From Frankia sp. AgB1.9 (GTDB lineage Bacteria > Actinomycetota > Actinomycetes > Frankiales > Frankiaceae): a stretch of 64,000 nucleotides of DNA. Numbering within the stretch: the first letter of the stretch is position 1; each line of letters opens with the position of its first letter. Shown here one piece after another: positions 54,614-62,867 of this stretch. Below the pieces are notes generated by a model that was not told where the DNA came from, did not search any database, and saw only the letters and a program-made list of their open reading frames with translations. The stretch spans positions 39,152-103,151 of the forward strand of contig NZ_JADWYX010000019.1 of the NCBI RefSeq assembly GCF_016786355.1. Reading direction: 5' to 3'. A program made the translations under genes and the position numbers.

Positions 54614-55249
54614 TCAGTCTGCGGAGGGCTTCTCCCAGGCGGCGAGAACGTCGTCGGTGCCGACGATCGTGGCGCACAGCGCGAGCGAGTTGCGCAGCAC
54701 CAGATCGGTGTACTCGGTGGGCACGCCGGCGATCGCGTCCCGGACCACGACGACCTGGTAGCCCAGGTTCACCGCGTCGAACACGGCCGCCGGGACGGCG
54801 ACGTTGGACGACACCCCGACGATCACCACGGTCCTCGCGCCCAGGTTGGTCAACAGCGCGTCGACGTCGGTCCCGGCGATCGGCGAGACGCCATGCAGCC
54901 GGACCGAGACCAGGTCCGACGGCTCCTGACCGATCTCGTCGAGGACCTGGACGGCCGGCGTGCCGAGCAGCTGCTTGACCGGCGCCTTGTCGGTGCCGAG
55001 GAAGAGCCGGGCGTTGGTGCTGGAGCCGCGGCCGTCCGGCCGGCGCGCCGCGATCGCGTGCAGCACGCCGACCCCGGCGGCCCGGGCACCGGCGGCCAGC
55101 CGGGCCACGTTCGCGATCATCCCCGACTCGCGGGCCACCTCGGCGAGGATGGGCAGCGAGCTGGGCGTGCCGATGACGCCGTTCTGGCATTCCTGCGTGA
55201 GCAGGACCGTGTGCGCCGGCTTCAGTAACTCGGCGAGATCTACCGCCAT
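54614..55249 (-). CDS. Isochorismatase-family protein lacking the catalytic triad
   Basis: 211 residues, cysteine hydrolase fold: TVLLTQECQNGVIGTPSSL, GVGVLHAIAARRPDG, HGVSPIAGTDVDALLTNLGARTVVIVGVSSNVAV (pieces) and VVRDAIAG. The usual triad Asp-Lys-Cys is replaced: the aspartate position is E20, lysine is R117 (VSVRLHG) and cysteine is A151 (NVAVP instead of NVCV). So it is likely not a standard isochorismatase or amidase; it may bind without hydrolysis or use a different chemistry. ATG at 55247-55249. It lies 105 bp downstream of the MFE2-type SDR on the same strand. Confidence 0.8.
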   Translation of the reverse strand: MAVDLAELLKPAHTVLLTQECQNGVIGTPSSLPILAEVARESGMIANVARLAAGARAAGVGVLHAIAARRPDGRGSSTNARLFLGTDKAPVKQLLGTPAVQVLDEIGQEPSDLVSVRLHGVSPIAGTDVDALLTNLGARTVVIVGVSSNVAVPAAVFDAVNLGYQVVVVRDAIAGVPTEYTDLVLRNSLALCATIVGTDDVLAAWEKPSAD

Positions 55250-55293
55250 CGTCTGGCCTCTTCTCCGGGTCGCCGGCCGGCTCTCGCTCGTCC

Positions 55294-55357
55294 GGACCGT
55301 CACCTGTCAGGACTGTCACCTAGAAGGACTGTCGTCCGCCAGGACCGTCGGCTGTCA
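55294..55357. repeat. 16-bp tandem repeat, four units, spanning the SDR stop codon
   Basis: Units start at 55294, 55310, 55326 and 55342 with consensus GGACyGTC(a/g)(c)C(t)(g/a)(t/a)cA. The last unit ends in the stop codon (55355-55357) of the minus-strand SDR. Three degenerate copies follow downstream. Confidence 0.8.
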
Positions 55358-56278
55358 GGAGGGAGGGAAGCGCATCCCGGGGCCGCGGGTCTCGAAGACG
55401 TCCTGCGCCAGCACCTCGCCGAGCTTGGTCGGGTCCCAGCGCTTGCCACCCGCCGAGATGACCTTGCGCTCGGTCCAGCCGCGCATCCAGATGATCCTGT
55501 CCTCGATCACCCGGATGACCTGGCCGGTCACGTGGTCGGCCTCGTCGCTGGCGAGCCACGCGACCAGCGGGGAGCTGTTCGCCGGGTCCATCGGGTGGTA
55601 CTCGCCCTCGGCGACCTCGTCCGGTTCGAACGCCGCGCCCATGCCCGGGATCGTGGCGGTGATCCGGGTGAGGCCGGACGGGCCCACCGCGTTCACCGTC
55701 ACGCCGGAGCGCAGCAGCTCCAGCGCGAGCGTCTGGGTGACGGCGACGATCGCCGCCTTGGCCGCCGCGTAGCTCGACTGGCCGAAGTTGCCCCCGAGGC
55801 CCGCCCCGGAGGTGGTGTTGATGATCCGGCCGCCGACCGGGCCGCCCTTGGCCTTGGCCGCGGCACGCCAGTACTTGGCGGCGTGCTGGCAGGTGGACCA
55901 GGTGCCGCGCAGGTGAACCCGGATGACCGCGTCGAAGTCGTCCGGCGGCATGTTCCAGATCACCGAGTCACGCACGATGCCGGCGTTGTTCACCAGGACG
56001 TCGAGCTTGCCGAACACGTCCACCGCGCGGCCGATCAGCTCACCGCACTGGTCGAAGTCGCCGACGTCGGCGTAGTCGGCGACCGCGATGCCGCCGCGCT
56101 TCTCGATGAGCGCGACGGTCTCGTCGGCGGCCCGGCTCTGGCCCTCACCGCGCAGCGAGCCGCCCAGGTCGTTCACGACGACCTTCGCGCCCTGCTTCGC
56201 CAGTTCGAGGGCGTGGCCCCGGCCGATGCCGTGCCCGGCCCCGGTGACGATCGCGACCTTGCCGTCGAGCAGCCCCAT
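55355..56278 (-). CDS. SDR of the MFE2 (3R)-hydroxyacyl-CoA dehydrogenase type
   Basis: 307 residues. The cofactor motif TGAGHGIGRGHA followed by VVVNDLGGSLRGEG, NNAG, TTSGAG and YAAAK match the (3R)-hydroxyacyl-CoA dehydrogenase domain of multifunctional enzyme type 2 and its bacterial homologues. It would oxidise a 3-hydroxyacyl-CoA with NAD. ATG at 56276-56278. It lies downstream of the CoA-transferase on the same strand (204-bp gap with its own promoter-like sites), fitting beta-oxidation. The C-terminal 50 residues (IIWMRGWTERKVISAGGKRW) are an extension found in this subgroup. Confidence 0.88.
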   Translation of the reverse strand: MGLLDGKVAIVTGAGHGIGRGHALELAKQGAKVVVNDLGGSLRGEGQSRAADETVALIEKRGGIAVADYADVGDFDQCGELIGRAVDVFGKLDVLVNNAGIVRDSVIWNMPPDDFDAVIRVHLRGTWSTCQHAAKYWRAAAKAKGGPVGGRIINTTSGAGLGGNFGQSSYAAAKAAIVAVTQTLALELLRSGVTVNAVGPSGLTRITATIPGMGAAFEPDEVAEGEYHPMDPANSSPLVAWLASDEADHVTGQVIRVIEDRIIWMRGWTERKVISAGGKRWDPTKLGEVLAQDVFETRGPGMRFPPS

Positions 56279-56390
56279 GCCCAGCACCTCGGTTTCGTTC
56301 CATGACTTCGCAGACTGAGTTCGCACTTCGACTGCCTGACGCGACCGCGTCGTTCGACCGCAGGCAGGTACGGCTACGTTCAGCTATCAG

Positions 56391-56421
56391 ATTGTATAAA
56401 ATATCAGTATGCGAGCTCGCA
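56391..56421 (-). promoter_or_regulatory. Promoter-like element and 12-bp palindrome upstream of the SDR
   Basis: On the minus strand TACAAT (56391-56396) resembles a -10 box in an AT-rich island. Next to it TGCGAGCTCGCA (56410-56421) is a perfect 12-bp palindrome. They suggest a regulated promoter for the SDR, separate from the CoA-transferase gene. Confidence 0.45.
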
Positions 56422-56482
56422 CGCCTCCGAACGCCGAACCGCGGCGGCGTGGGGTCCGTCCCACTCAGTTTCAGGACAGGCG

Positions 56483-57742
56483 TCAGGCCCGGCCGAACGC
56501 ACCGGCGGCGCGCAGCTCGGCGACCTTCTCCTCGTCGTAGCCGAGAACCCCGGCGAGGACCTCGGCCGCGTGCTCTCCCGGCTTCGGCGCCCGGCCGCGT
56601 GGCTGGGGGTTGCTCCCGTCGAAACGCACCGGGAACGGCAGCTCGTCGATACCGAAGGTCTCGGCCGGCAGCCAGGGCAGCCGGTCGGCGAACTGCGGGT
56701 CCTCGACGATCGACTTCGGGGTGTTGACCGGCGCGATCGTCGTGTCGTGCTCGCCGGCGAACCGGATCCACTCGGCGGTCGTCCGGGTCGCGAAGATCTC
56801 GGTGAGCTCGGCGCGGGTCGCCAGGTCGCCGCGGGCGTGGTCGGCGAACTCGGCGCCGGGGCGCCGGTCGTAGAGGTCCATCCGGCCCACGCCGGCGCAG
56901 AAGTTCTTCCAGAACTTCCGCTCCGAGGCCATGAACAGGACGTGGCCGTCGGCGGACCGGTAGACCTGGTAGCGGACGCCGTCCTCCATGCCGCCGGTGC
57001 CCGGGGTACGCCGCTCGTAGTCGTCGACCGGATTGCCGGTGACCTCGTCCTCGGGCCGCTCGTAGGCTCGGTAGGTCTCGCTGCGCAGCCAGTCCATCGC
57101 CGCCGCGGCGTCCGCCTGGCCGACCTCGACATGGCTGCCCCGGCCGGTCTCGCGGGCCGCGAGGATCGCGGCGACGAGCCCGAGCGCGCCGTAGAGCGGG
57201 CCGGCGTGGATGCCGATCGAGGCGTGCTCCGGCAGGTAGGTGAAGCCGTTCGCGTCGACGGCGGGCGTCACCACGCCGGCCCACGTGTCGTAGGCGATGC
57301 CGTGGCTCGGCAGGTCCCGGTACGGGCCGCTCGCGCCGTAGCCGGAGATCGAGCACATGACGAGCCTCGGGTTGAGCTCGCTCAGCGCCGCGAAGCCCAG
57401 CCCGCGGCGGTCGAGGGCGCCCGGGCGCATCGCCTCGACGACGGCGTCGGCGCCGCGGACCAGGTCGCGGAAGACCTCCAGGCCGGCCTCGGTGCGCAGG
57501 TCCAGCTCGACCGAGCGCTTGCCGCGGGAGATGTGCCAGTGCAGCAGCGAGACGCCCTCGATGAACGGCCACACCATCTTGCGGACGTACTCGCCGCCCG
57601 GCGGCTCCACCTTGATGACGTCCGCGCCCAGGTCGGCCAGGTGCGTCGTCAACGCGCCCGGCCCCAGCATCGACACGTCGACGATGCGTACCCCGGCGAG
57701 CGGAGCGGTCGCGGACGGCCGGGGGGCGGTCTCGTCGGGCAT
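56483..57742 (-). CDS. CaiB/BaiF family CoA-transferase
   Basis: 419 residues, class III CoA-transferase. GVRIVDVSMLGPGALTTHLADLGADVIKVEPPGGEYVR (pieces: VRIVDVSMLGPGAL, ADVIKVEPPGGEY) and GPLYGALGLVAAILAARETGRG mark the CoA-binding domain, HVEVGQADAAAAMDW the segment with the catalytic aspartate. A CoA moiety would be moved between acids to activate a substrate for beta-oxidation. The ATG at 57740-57742 has GAGG nine bases upstream; an earlier ATG (57763) lacks a site. The upstream region holds a perfect 19-bp dyad. It precedes the MFE2-type SDR. Confidence 0.87.
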   Translation of the reverse strand: MPDETAPRPSATAPLAGVRIVDVSMLGPGALTTHLADLGADVIKVEPPGGEYVRKMVWPFIEGVSLLHWHISRGKRSVELDLRTEAGLEVFRDLVRGADAVVEAMRPGALDRRGLGFAALSELNPRLVMCSISGYGASGPYRDLPSHGIAYDTWAGVVTPAVDANGFTYLPEHASIGIHAGPLYGALGLVAAILAARETGRGSHVEVGQADAAAAMDWLRSETYRAYERPEDEVTGNPVDDYERRTPGTGGMEDGVRYQVYRSADGHVLFMASERKFWKNFCAGVGRMDLYDRRPGAEFADHARGDLATRAELTEIFATRTTAEWIRFAGEHDTTIAPVNTPKSIVEDPQFADRLPWLPAETFGIDELPFPVRFDGSNPQPRGRAPKPGEHAAEVLAGVLGYDEEKVAELRAAGAFGRA

Positions 57743-58103
57743 GGGCGGCACCTCGCTGGTCATCGGCGGTTCGTCAGCGTCGGTGTCGGAACCGGCGCGG
57801 CTTGAGCAACGCTGTTGGCGCCGCCGCGACCGTCCGACATTGGATACGTTATCCAATCTACGCGCGACGTGCCCGCGATGCGCCGGACGCCGCCCCGAAC
57901 GGGTGGTCTCGTCACACTGCGCTGCGGGACACGCCGAGCCAGGCCGTGCCATGTGGTAGTCATGACCACACTGCCGTTGCACCCCGCGCCGGGGCCCAGC
58001 GGCGACAGGGGCACTCGGGTGCGCGCCCTCGCCACCGCCGCGTCGCCCCGCGCTCGATGCCGTTCCTCGAACGGGACGGACCTCCCGGGAGGACAAGGCA
58101 AGA
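57743..58103. promoter_or_regulatory. Divergent promoter with a 19-bp perfect-arm dyad
   Basis: A 361-bp gap between divergent CoA-transferase and Hsp70-like genes. At 57839-57857 ATTGGATA-CGT-TATCCAAT has perfect 8-bp arms, 96 bp upstream of the CoA-transferase start. It is the only conspicuous structure. No regulator gene is adjacent. No gene is seen in the gap. Confidence 0.65.
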
Positions 58104-59180
58104 ATGGCGCGCGAGTGGCTCTTAGCCGTCGATCTGGGGACCACCTGGACGAAGGCCGCCTACACGACGGCGGACAGCGCCGACCCGGTGCTCGTCCGGG
58201 TGCCGGCGACCCAGCTGGCCTGGTTCCCCACGGCGGTCGGCCGCGCGTCCGACGGGCGCTGGCTGGTCGGTGAGGCGGCCCAGGCCCGCCGGGTCAGCCG
58301 GCCCGACTGGTGCTGGGGCGACATCAAGCGCGACCTCGGCCAGCGCGAGCCCCGGATGCTGGGCGGCCACCCGTTCGCGGCGGCCGAGGCCGTCAGCCAG
58401 CCACTGCTGCACGCGGCCCGGCTGGCCCGCCGTCAGGCCGGGCGGGGGTTCGACCGGCTCGTCCTCTCGGCGCCGGTCACCTTCACGCCCGACCAGCACG
58501 CCGCGCTGCTGGAGGCCGGTGAGAACGCCGGCTTCGCCCCTGACACGATCACGATCGTCGACGAGGCCGCGGCCGCCTCCCGGTCCGTCCTCGGCCCGCG
58601 GCCCGAGGACGGCACCTGGGCCGTGGTCGACGTCGGCGGCGGAACCTTCGACGCAGCCCTGGTGACCGCCAACCGTGGGGTGGCCGCCGTGCTCGACCAG
58701 GTCGGTGACGACCAGGCGGGCGGCCACTCCATCGACACGGCGATCGTCACGCGGCTGCGCGAGCTCTACCAGATCGACGACGGCGACGGCGAGGCCGGGC
58801 GGCGGCGCGCCAGCTACCTGCGCGACGCCGCCCGGATGCTCCGGGAGCAGCTGGCCGAGCAGCGGTCGGCGGACGTCTTCCTGCCCGACCTCCTGCTGGA
58901 GCTCAGCCTCACGCCGGCGCAGCTGGGCGAGCTGGTCGAGCCAGTCCTCGCGCCGGCGATCGAGCGGTGCACGGCGATGCTGACGCGCAACGACCTGGAC
59001 TGGGCGAAGATCAACGGTCTGGTGCTCAGCGGTGGCGCAACCCGGGACCCGGCCGTTCGCGCGCGGCTGGCGCCGCTCGCCCCGGTGCGCGACGCCGCCA
59101 ACCCCGAGCTGGCCGTCGTCCTCGGGCTGACCGTCCCGGCCGAGGCACCCAGCCGCACCATCCTGTCGCTCAAGTACTGA
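58104..59180 (+). CDS. Hsp70-family ATPase (nucleotide-binding domain only)
   Basis: 358 residues. Phosphate 1 motif LAVDLGTTWTKAAY, connect and phosphate 2 VVDVGGGTFDAAL, and adenosine motif VLSGGATRDP match the actin/Hsp70 ATPase fold. The protein stops after the ATPase domain; the substrate-binding half of DnaK is absent. Such short proteins occur across actinobacteria with unknown clients. ATG at 58104 behind GGGAGG. It stands alone, divergent from the CoA-transferase and convergent with a TetR gene, so its connection with the catabolic genes is open. Confidence 0.83.
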   Translation: MAREWLLAVDLGTTWTKAAYTTADSADPVLVRVPATQLAWFPTAVGRASDGRWLVGEAAQARRVSRPDWCWGDIKRDLGQREPRMLGGHPFAAAEAVSQPLLHAARLARRQAGRGFDRLVLSAPVTFTPDQHAALLEAGENAGFAPDTITIVDEAAAASRSVLGPRPEDGTWAVVDVGGGTFDAALVTANRGVAAVLDQVGDDQAGGHSIDTAIVTRLRELYQIDDGDGEAGRRRASYLRDAARMLREQLAEQRSADVFLPDLLLELSLTPAQLGELVEPVLAPAIERCTAMLTRNDLDWAKINGLVLSGGATRDPAVRARLAPLAPVRDAANPELAVVLGLTVPAEAPSRTILSLKY

Positions 59181-59213
59181 CGGCCTGCACCGCTCCAGGC
59201 GTCGGGCGCACTG

Positions 59214-59879
59214 TCACGGGCGCAGGGCGCCGACGAACAGCCGGACCGCCGCCTGGATGCGCTGCTCGGCCTCGACCGGGTCGGGCCGGATGCCGAAGGA
59301 CGCGAGCCTGGCCGGCGCGCTGGAGACCATGCCGACGAACAGGTCGGCGAGCACGTCTGGGTCGTCGGTGAGCGCGATGGCACCGGTCGCCGCGTGCCGG
59401 CGCAGCAGGTCGGCCACCTGACGCTGGCGCGGTGAGCCACCGCCCGAGGTGGTCTGGATGCGGCGGGCGAGGTCGGGGAACCGGTCAGCCTGCGCGATCG
59501 CGATCCGGCTCATCCGCACCATCGACGGGTCCAGCGCCCGGCGCACGGCGGCCTGGGCGATCGCGGTGAGCGCGCCGGCCAGGTCGTCCGTCTCGGCCGG
59601 CGGCGCCGGGTCCGGCGCCGGCCAGTCCGTCCGGCCCATCGCCCAGCCGAACACCGAGGTGAAGACGGCGTCCTTGCTGGGGAACCGCGCGTAGAGAGAC
59701 GCCTTGGTCGTCCCGGCGGCCTGCGCGATCGCGTCCATCGACGTGCCCTCGTAGCCGTGCTCCAGGAAGAGCCGCAGCGCGTGCTCACGGACGTCCCGGT
59801 CGAGCTGGGCCGCCTCCTCGCGGGTGGGCCGGCCGCCGCGGCGTGGCGGGCGCGGCCGGGTGCCGGGCGGCGTGGTCAT
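59214..59879 (-). CDS. TetR/AcrR family transcriptional regulator
   Basis: 221 residues. Helix-turn-helix at about 25-75: VREHALRLFLEHGYEGTSM and IAQAAGTTKASLYARFPSKDAVF. The C terminus matches the TetR_C_33 type (LRRHAATGAIALTDDPDVLADLFVGMV). ATG at 59877-59879. It is divergent from the LuxE/LuxC/aldo-keto reductase operon; two tandem dyads lie in the 169-bp shared promoter, so it should control that operon and itself. Confidence 0.9.
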   Translation of the reverse strand: MTTPPGTRPRPPRRGGRPTREEAAQLDRDVREHALRLFLEHGYEGTSMDAIAQAAGTTKASLYARFPSKDAVFTSVFGWAMGRTDWPAPDPAPPAETDDLAGALTAIAQAAVRRALDPSMVRMSRIAIAQADRFPDLARRIQTTSGGGSPRQRQVADLLRRHAATGAIALTDDPDVLADLFVGMVSSAPARLASFGIRPDPVEAEQRIQAAVRLFVGALRP

Positions 59880-59907
59880 GGCGCTCAGTCTGACAGGTCT
59901 CCGTGAA

Positions 59908-59948
59908 AACTAGACGGGCGAGTTGAGTTAAAACTAGACTGCCCAGTG
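59908..59948. promoter_or_regulatory. Tandem 17-bp dyads, AACTAGAC..., candidate TetR operators
   Basis: AACTAGACGGGCGAGTT (59908-59924) and AACTAGACTGCCCAGTG (59932-59948) are imperfect palindromes 24 bp apart, each beginning AAAACTAGAC. They lie 29 bp from the TetR start and about 100 bp before the LuxE-like gene. Spacing of about two helical turns suits binding of two dimers. Confidence 0.7.
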
Positions 59949-60048
59949 CAGTAACCCGGCGCCGCTCGACCGTGGCGCCCCTGGGCGCGAGACGCGGCCC
60001 TCCGGCGGCCGGGATTCCCCCGCATCGACAGCGCAGAAGAGGGGCGTC

Positions 60049-61362
60049 ATGTCCGTGACGACCAGCAGCCAGTCGGCCGGCCTCGCGCCGGGGATCGTGG
60101 AGGCGCTCGACGCCCGCTTCCAGGAGCGCCGCCAGCAGGTACCGGTCCTCGCCCAGCGGGCCAAGGCCGAGGGCGTCGAGGAGATCCGCTCCGCGGAGGA
60201 CCTGGTCCCGCTGCTGTTTCCGCACACGACGTACAAGAGCTACCCGGAGACGATCGTCGCCAAGGGCCGCTGGAAGCAGCTGAACCGCTGGCTCGACTCG
60301 GTCTCGACCTACCGCGTCGCCGACGTGGACGTGGCGGGCGTCGAGGATCTCGATGGCTGGATCGCCCGCCTGGAGGAGCACGGCCACCTGGTCTCGTCGT
60401 CGTCCGGGACCTCGGGAAAGGCGTCGTTCCTCAACAAGACGCGCGCCGACCGTGCGGCCTCCGGCCAGAACCTGCTGGACTCGCTGACCTGGCTGGGCCT
60501 GCCCCCGTCGAGGGAGTGGCACGTCTGCCCAGTCGGGCCGGACACGGGCATCAGCTCCGCGATCTACATCCGCGACGTCTTCCTGGCGAACTACCGCAAG
60601 GCCGACGCGTTCCCGTTGCCGGAGTCCAAGCCCGTCACGGACCACCACAGGTACATGGCCCGCCTCGGGGCGATGCGCCGCGCGATCGCCGACGGGACCG
60701 CCTCGCCGGACGAGGTCGCCGCCTTCGACGCCGAGGGTGCCGCCCGCCAGGCCGATGTCGAGGCCCGCCTGCATTTCCTCGCGGACCAGATCATCGCGCA
60801 CCGGGACGAGAACATCTTCTTCAACTCGATGTTCGTCCTGCTGTACCGGCTGAACGAGATCCTGCGGGAGAAGGGCGTCAAGCCCGGCGACATCACCGGG
60901 TTGAACGGCCTGCAGGTCGCGGGCGGGCTGAAGGGGATGACGCTGCCGCCGGACTACCGCGAGCGCATCTTCGAGCTGCTCAACATCCAGCCGAGCCGCT
61001 TCCTGCACTACTACGCGATGCAGGAGGTCAACCTGCGCAGCGTGAAGTGCCTCGCCGGGCGCTACCACGTGCCGGCCGGCCTGACGCTCCTGGTGCTCGA
61101 CAAGAACGGCGAGGCGCTCGCGCCACTGTCCGACGGCCAGGTCGAGGGCCGGGCGGCCTTCTTCGACTTCTCCGTCGACGGCCGGTGGGGCGCCACCATC
61201 TCCGGCGACAGGATTCTCGCGGACTTCCGCGTCTGCTCCTGCGGCCGCGAAGGGACAACCGTCTTCGAGGACATCACCCGCTACAAGGACCTGCCGGACG
61301 GCGACAAGATCACCTGTGCCGGCACCATGGACGCCTACGTCCGCGGCTTCATCGAGAGCTGA
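60049..61362 (+). CDS. LuxE/PaaK-like acyl-protein synthetase (adenylate-forming)
   Basis: 437 residues. The ATP loop SSSSGTSGKASF (about 116-126) and the RAAFFDFSVDGRWGATISGDRI segment match the LuxE acyl-protein synthetase/PaaK group, which activates an acid as adenylate and transfers the acyl group to the reductase. A cysteine-rich CSCGREGTTVFEDITRYKD follows near the C terminus. ATG at 60049. It is 11 bp upstream of a LuxC-like reductase, so the pair matches the fatty acid reductase of bioluminescent bacteria, but no luciferase luxAB pair is present. Controlled by the divergent TetR. Confidence 0.85.
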   Translation: MSVTTSSQSAGLAPGIVEALDARFQERRQQVPVLAQRAKAEGVEEIRSAEDLVPLLFPHTTYKSYPETIVAKGRWKQLNRWLDSVSTYRVADVDVAGVEDLDGWIARLEEHGHLVSSSSGTSGKASFLNKTRADRAASGQNLLDSLTWLGLPPSREWHVCPVGPDTGISSAIYIRDVFLANYRKADAFPLPESKPVTDHHRYMARLGAMRRAIADGTASPDEVAAFDAEGAARQADVEARLHFLADQIIAHRDENIFFNSMFVLLYRLNEILREKGVKPGDITGLNGLQVAGGLKGMTLPPDYRERIFELLNIQPSRFLHYYAMQEVNLRSVKCLAGRYHVPAGLTLLVLDKNGEALAPLSDGQVEGRAAFFDFSVDGRWGATISGDRILADFRVCSCGREGTTVFEDITRYKDLPDGDKITCAGTMDAYVRGFIES

Positions 61363-61373
61363 GGGAGCGGCAG

Positions 61374-62867
61374 ATGACCGTCACCGAGACCACACCATCG
61401 CAGGGCACCACCCCGCCGCAGGGCCTCGTGCCGTCGCCGGGGCTCGCGCCGTCCGGCGGGCCGACGCCCGCGAAGCTGAAGGTGCCGCACGTCATTCGCG
61501 GCAAGGTCGTCTGGGGCGAGGACGTCGAGTACGCCTCGCGCGACTTCGGCGTGCCGTTCGTGACACCGCGCATCAAGTTCAACGAGCTGATCACGCCACG
61601 CACCGAGCAGGGCCCCGCCTTCGACGTTCCGCTCACGGACATCATCGACTACCTGGTCGAGGTCGCCGCGCACCTGGACCTGGCGAAGAACCCGTACCTG
61701 CAGGAGTCGCTGGAGCTGACCGCGCAGGTCAGCCAGATGCCGCGGCGCATGATCGAGAACACGTTCCACCGGCCGGGGCAGTTCCTGACCAGACAGTCGA
61801 TGGAGTTCCGCCTGGAGAAGACGTTCCGCGACGTCCGGGTCCTCGACGGCTGGGTTGCGCACACCGACCCGAACGGCCGGCGGACCCGGATTCGCGCGTT
61901 CCCGCCACGGCTGGTGCACATGCTGGCCGGGAACTCGCCGTCGGGGGCGATGACCTCGATCGCCGACGCGGCGCTCGTCAAGGCCGTCAACGTCTTCAAG
62001 CTGCCGTCGGCCGACCCGTTCACCACCGTCGCCGTGCTGCGCACGATGGCCGACATCGACCCGGACCACCCGGTGCTGCGCTCGATGTCAGCCGTCTACT
62101 GGAAGGGCGGCGACGCGAAGGTCGAGAACGTCCTCTACCGCGCCCAGTACTTCGACAAGATCATCGGCTGGGGTGGCGGCGCCGCGATCAACAACGTCAT
62201 CAAGTACACCGGGCCCGGCTTCCACCTGGTCGCCTTCGACCCGAAGGTCTCGATGGCGATCATCGGACGGGAGGCACTGGCCTCGCCGGAGACGATGCGC
62301 GAGGTCGCGGAGCTGGCCGCGCTCGACGCGACCGTCTTCAACCAGGACGCCTGCCTCGCCGCCCGGCACATCGCCGTCGAGACCGACGTCGACGACGACG
62401 CGGAGATGGAGCGGCTCGACCAGTTCTGCGCCCTGCTGCGCGACCGGCTGAACGTCGACCGCGAGTTCGCCTCCGCCGTCGGCCCGGCCACGCCGCCGGA
62501 CATCCGCGAGGCCGTCGAGGGCATGCGCTTCCTGGAGCCGGACTACCGGATCTGGGGCGAGTACGACGGCTCGGGCCTCGTCGTCCGCTCCCCCGAGCCG
62601 GTCGACTTCCATCCGACGAACAAGACCGTCAACGTCGTGCCGGTCGGGTCGCTCGTCGAGGCGACGCACTTCGCCAACGTGGCGACGCAGACCGTCGGCG
62701 TGTACCCGCCCGAGCGCAAGGCCGAGATCCGCGACCTGCTGGCAACTGCCGGGGTGCAACGGGTCGTCAGGCTCGGCAGCGCGATGACCGGCACGATGGG
62801 CAACCCGCACGACGGCATGTATCCGCTGCACCGGTTCGTCAACTGGGTGGCCGACGATGACGCCTGA
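61374..62867 (+). CDS. LuxC-like acyl reductase (aldehyde dehydrogenase superfamily)
   Basis: 497 residues. A Pro/Gly-rich N-terminal leader of about 35 residues is followed by the LuxC domain: MLAGNSPSGAMTSIADAALVKAVNVFKL (pieces: LAGNSPSGAMTS, ALVKAVNVFKLPSADPF), VYWKGGDAKVEN, and NQDAC with C327 as the likely acyl-accepting cysteine. LuxC reduces an acyl thioester to the aldehyde with NADPH. ATG at 61374 with GAGGGAG upstream. Its 3' end overlaps the aldo/keto reductase start by 11 bases. The set would reduce an acid to an aldehyde and then to an alcohol. Confidence 0.87.
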   Translation: MTVTETTPSQGTTPPQGLVPSPGLAPSGGPTPAKLKVPHVIRGKVVWGEDVEYASRDFGVPFVTPRIKFNELITPRTEQGPAFDVPLTDIIDYLVEVAAHLDLAKNPYLQESLELTAQVSQMPRRMIENTFHRPGQFLTRQSMEFRLEKTFRDVRVLDGWVAHTDPNGRRTRIRAFPPRLVHMLAGNSPSGAMTSIADAALVKAVNVFKLPSADPFTTVAVLRTMADIDPDHPVLRSMSAVYWKGGDAKVENVLYRAQYFDKIIGWGGGAAINNVIKYTGPGFHLVAFDPKVSMAIIGREALASPETMREVAELAALDATVFNQDACLAARHIAVETDVDDDAEMERLDQFCALLRDRLNVDREFASAVGPATPPDIREAVEGMRFLEPDYRIWGEYDGSGLVVRSPEPVDFHPTNKTVNVVPVGSLVEATHFANVATQTVGVYPPERKAEIRDLLATAGVQRVVRLGSAMTGTMGNPHDGMYPLHRFVNWVADDDA

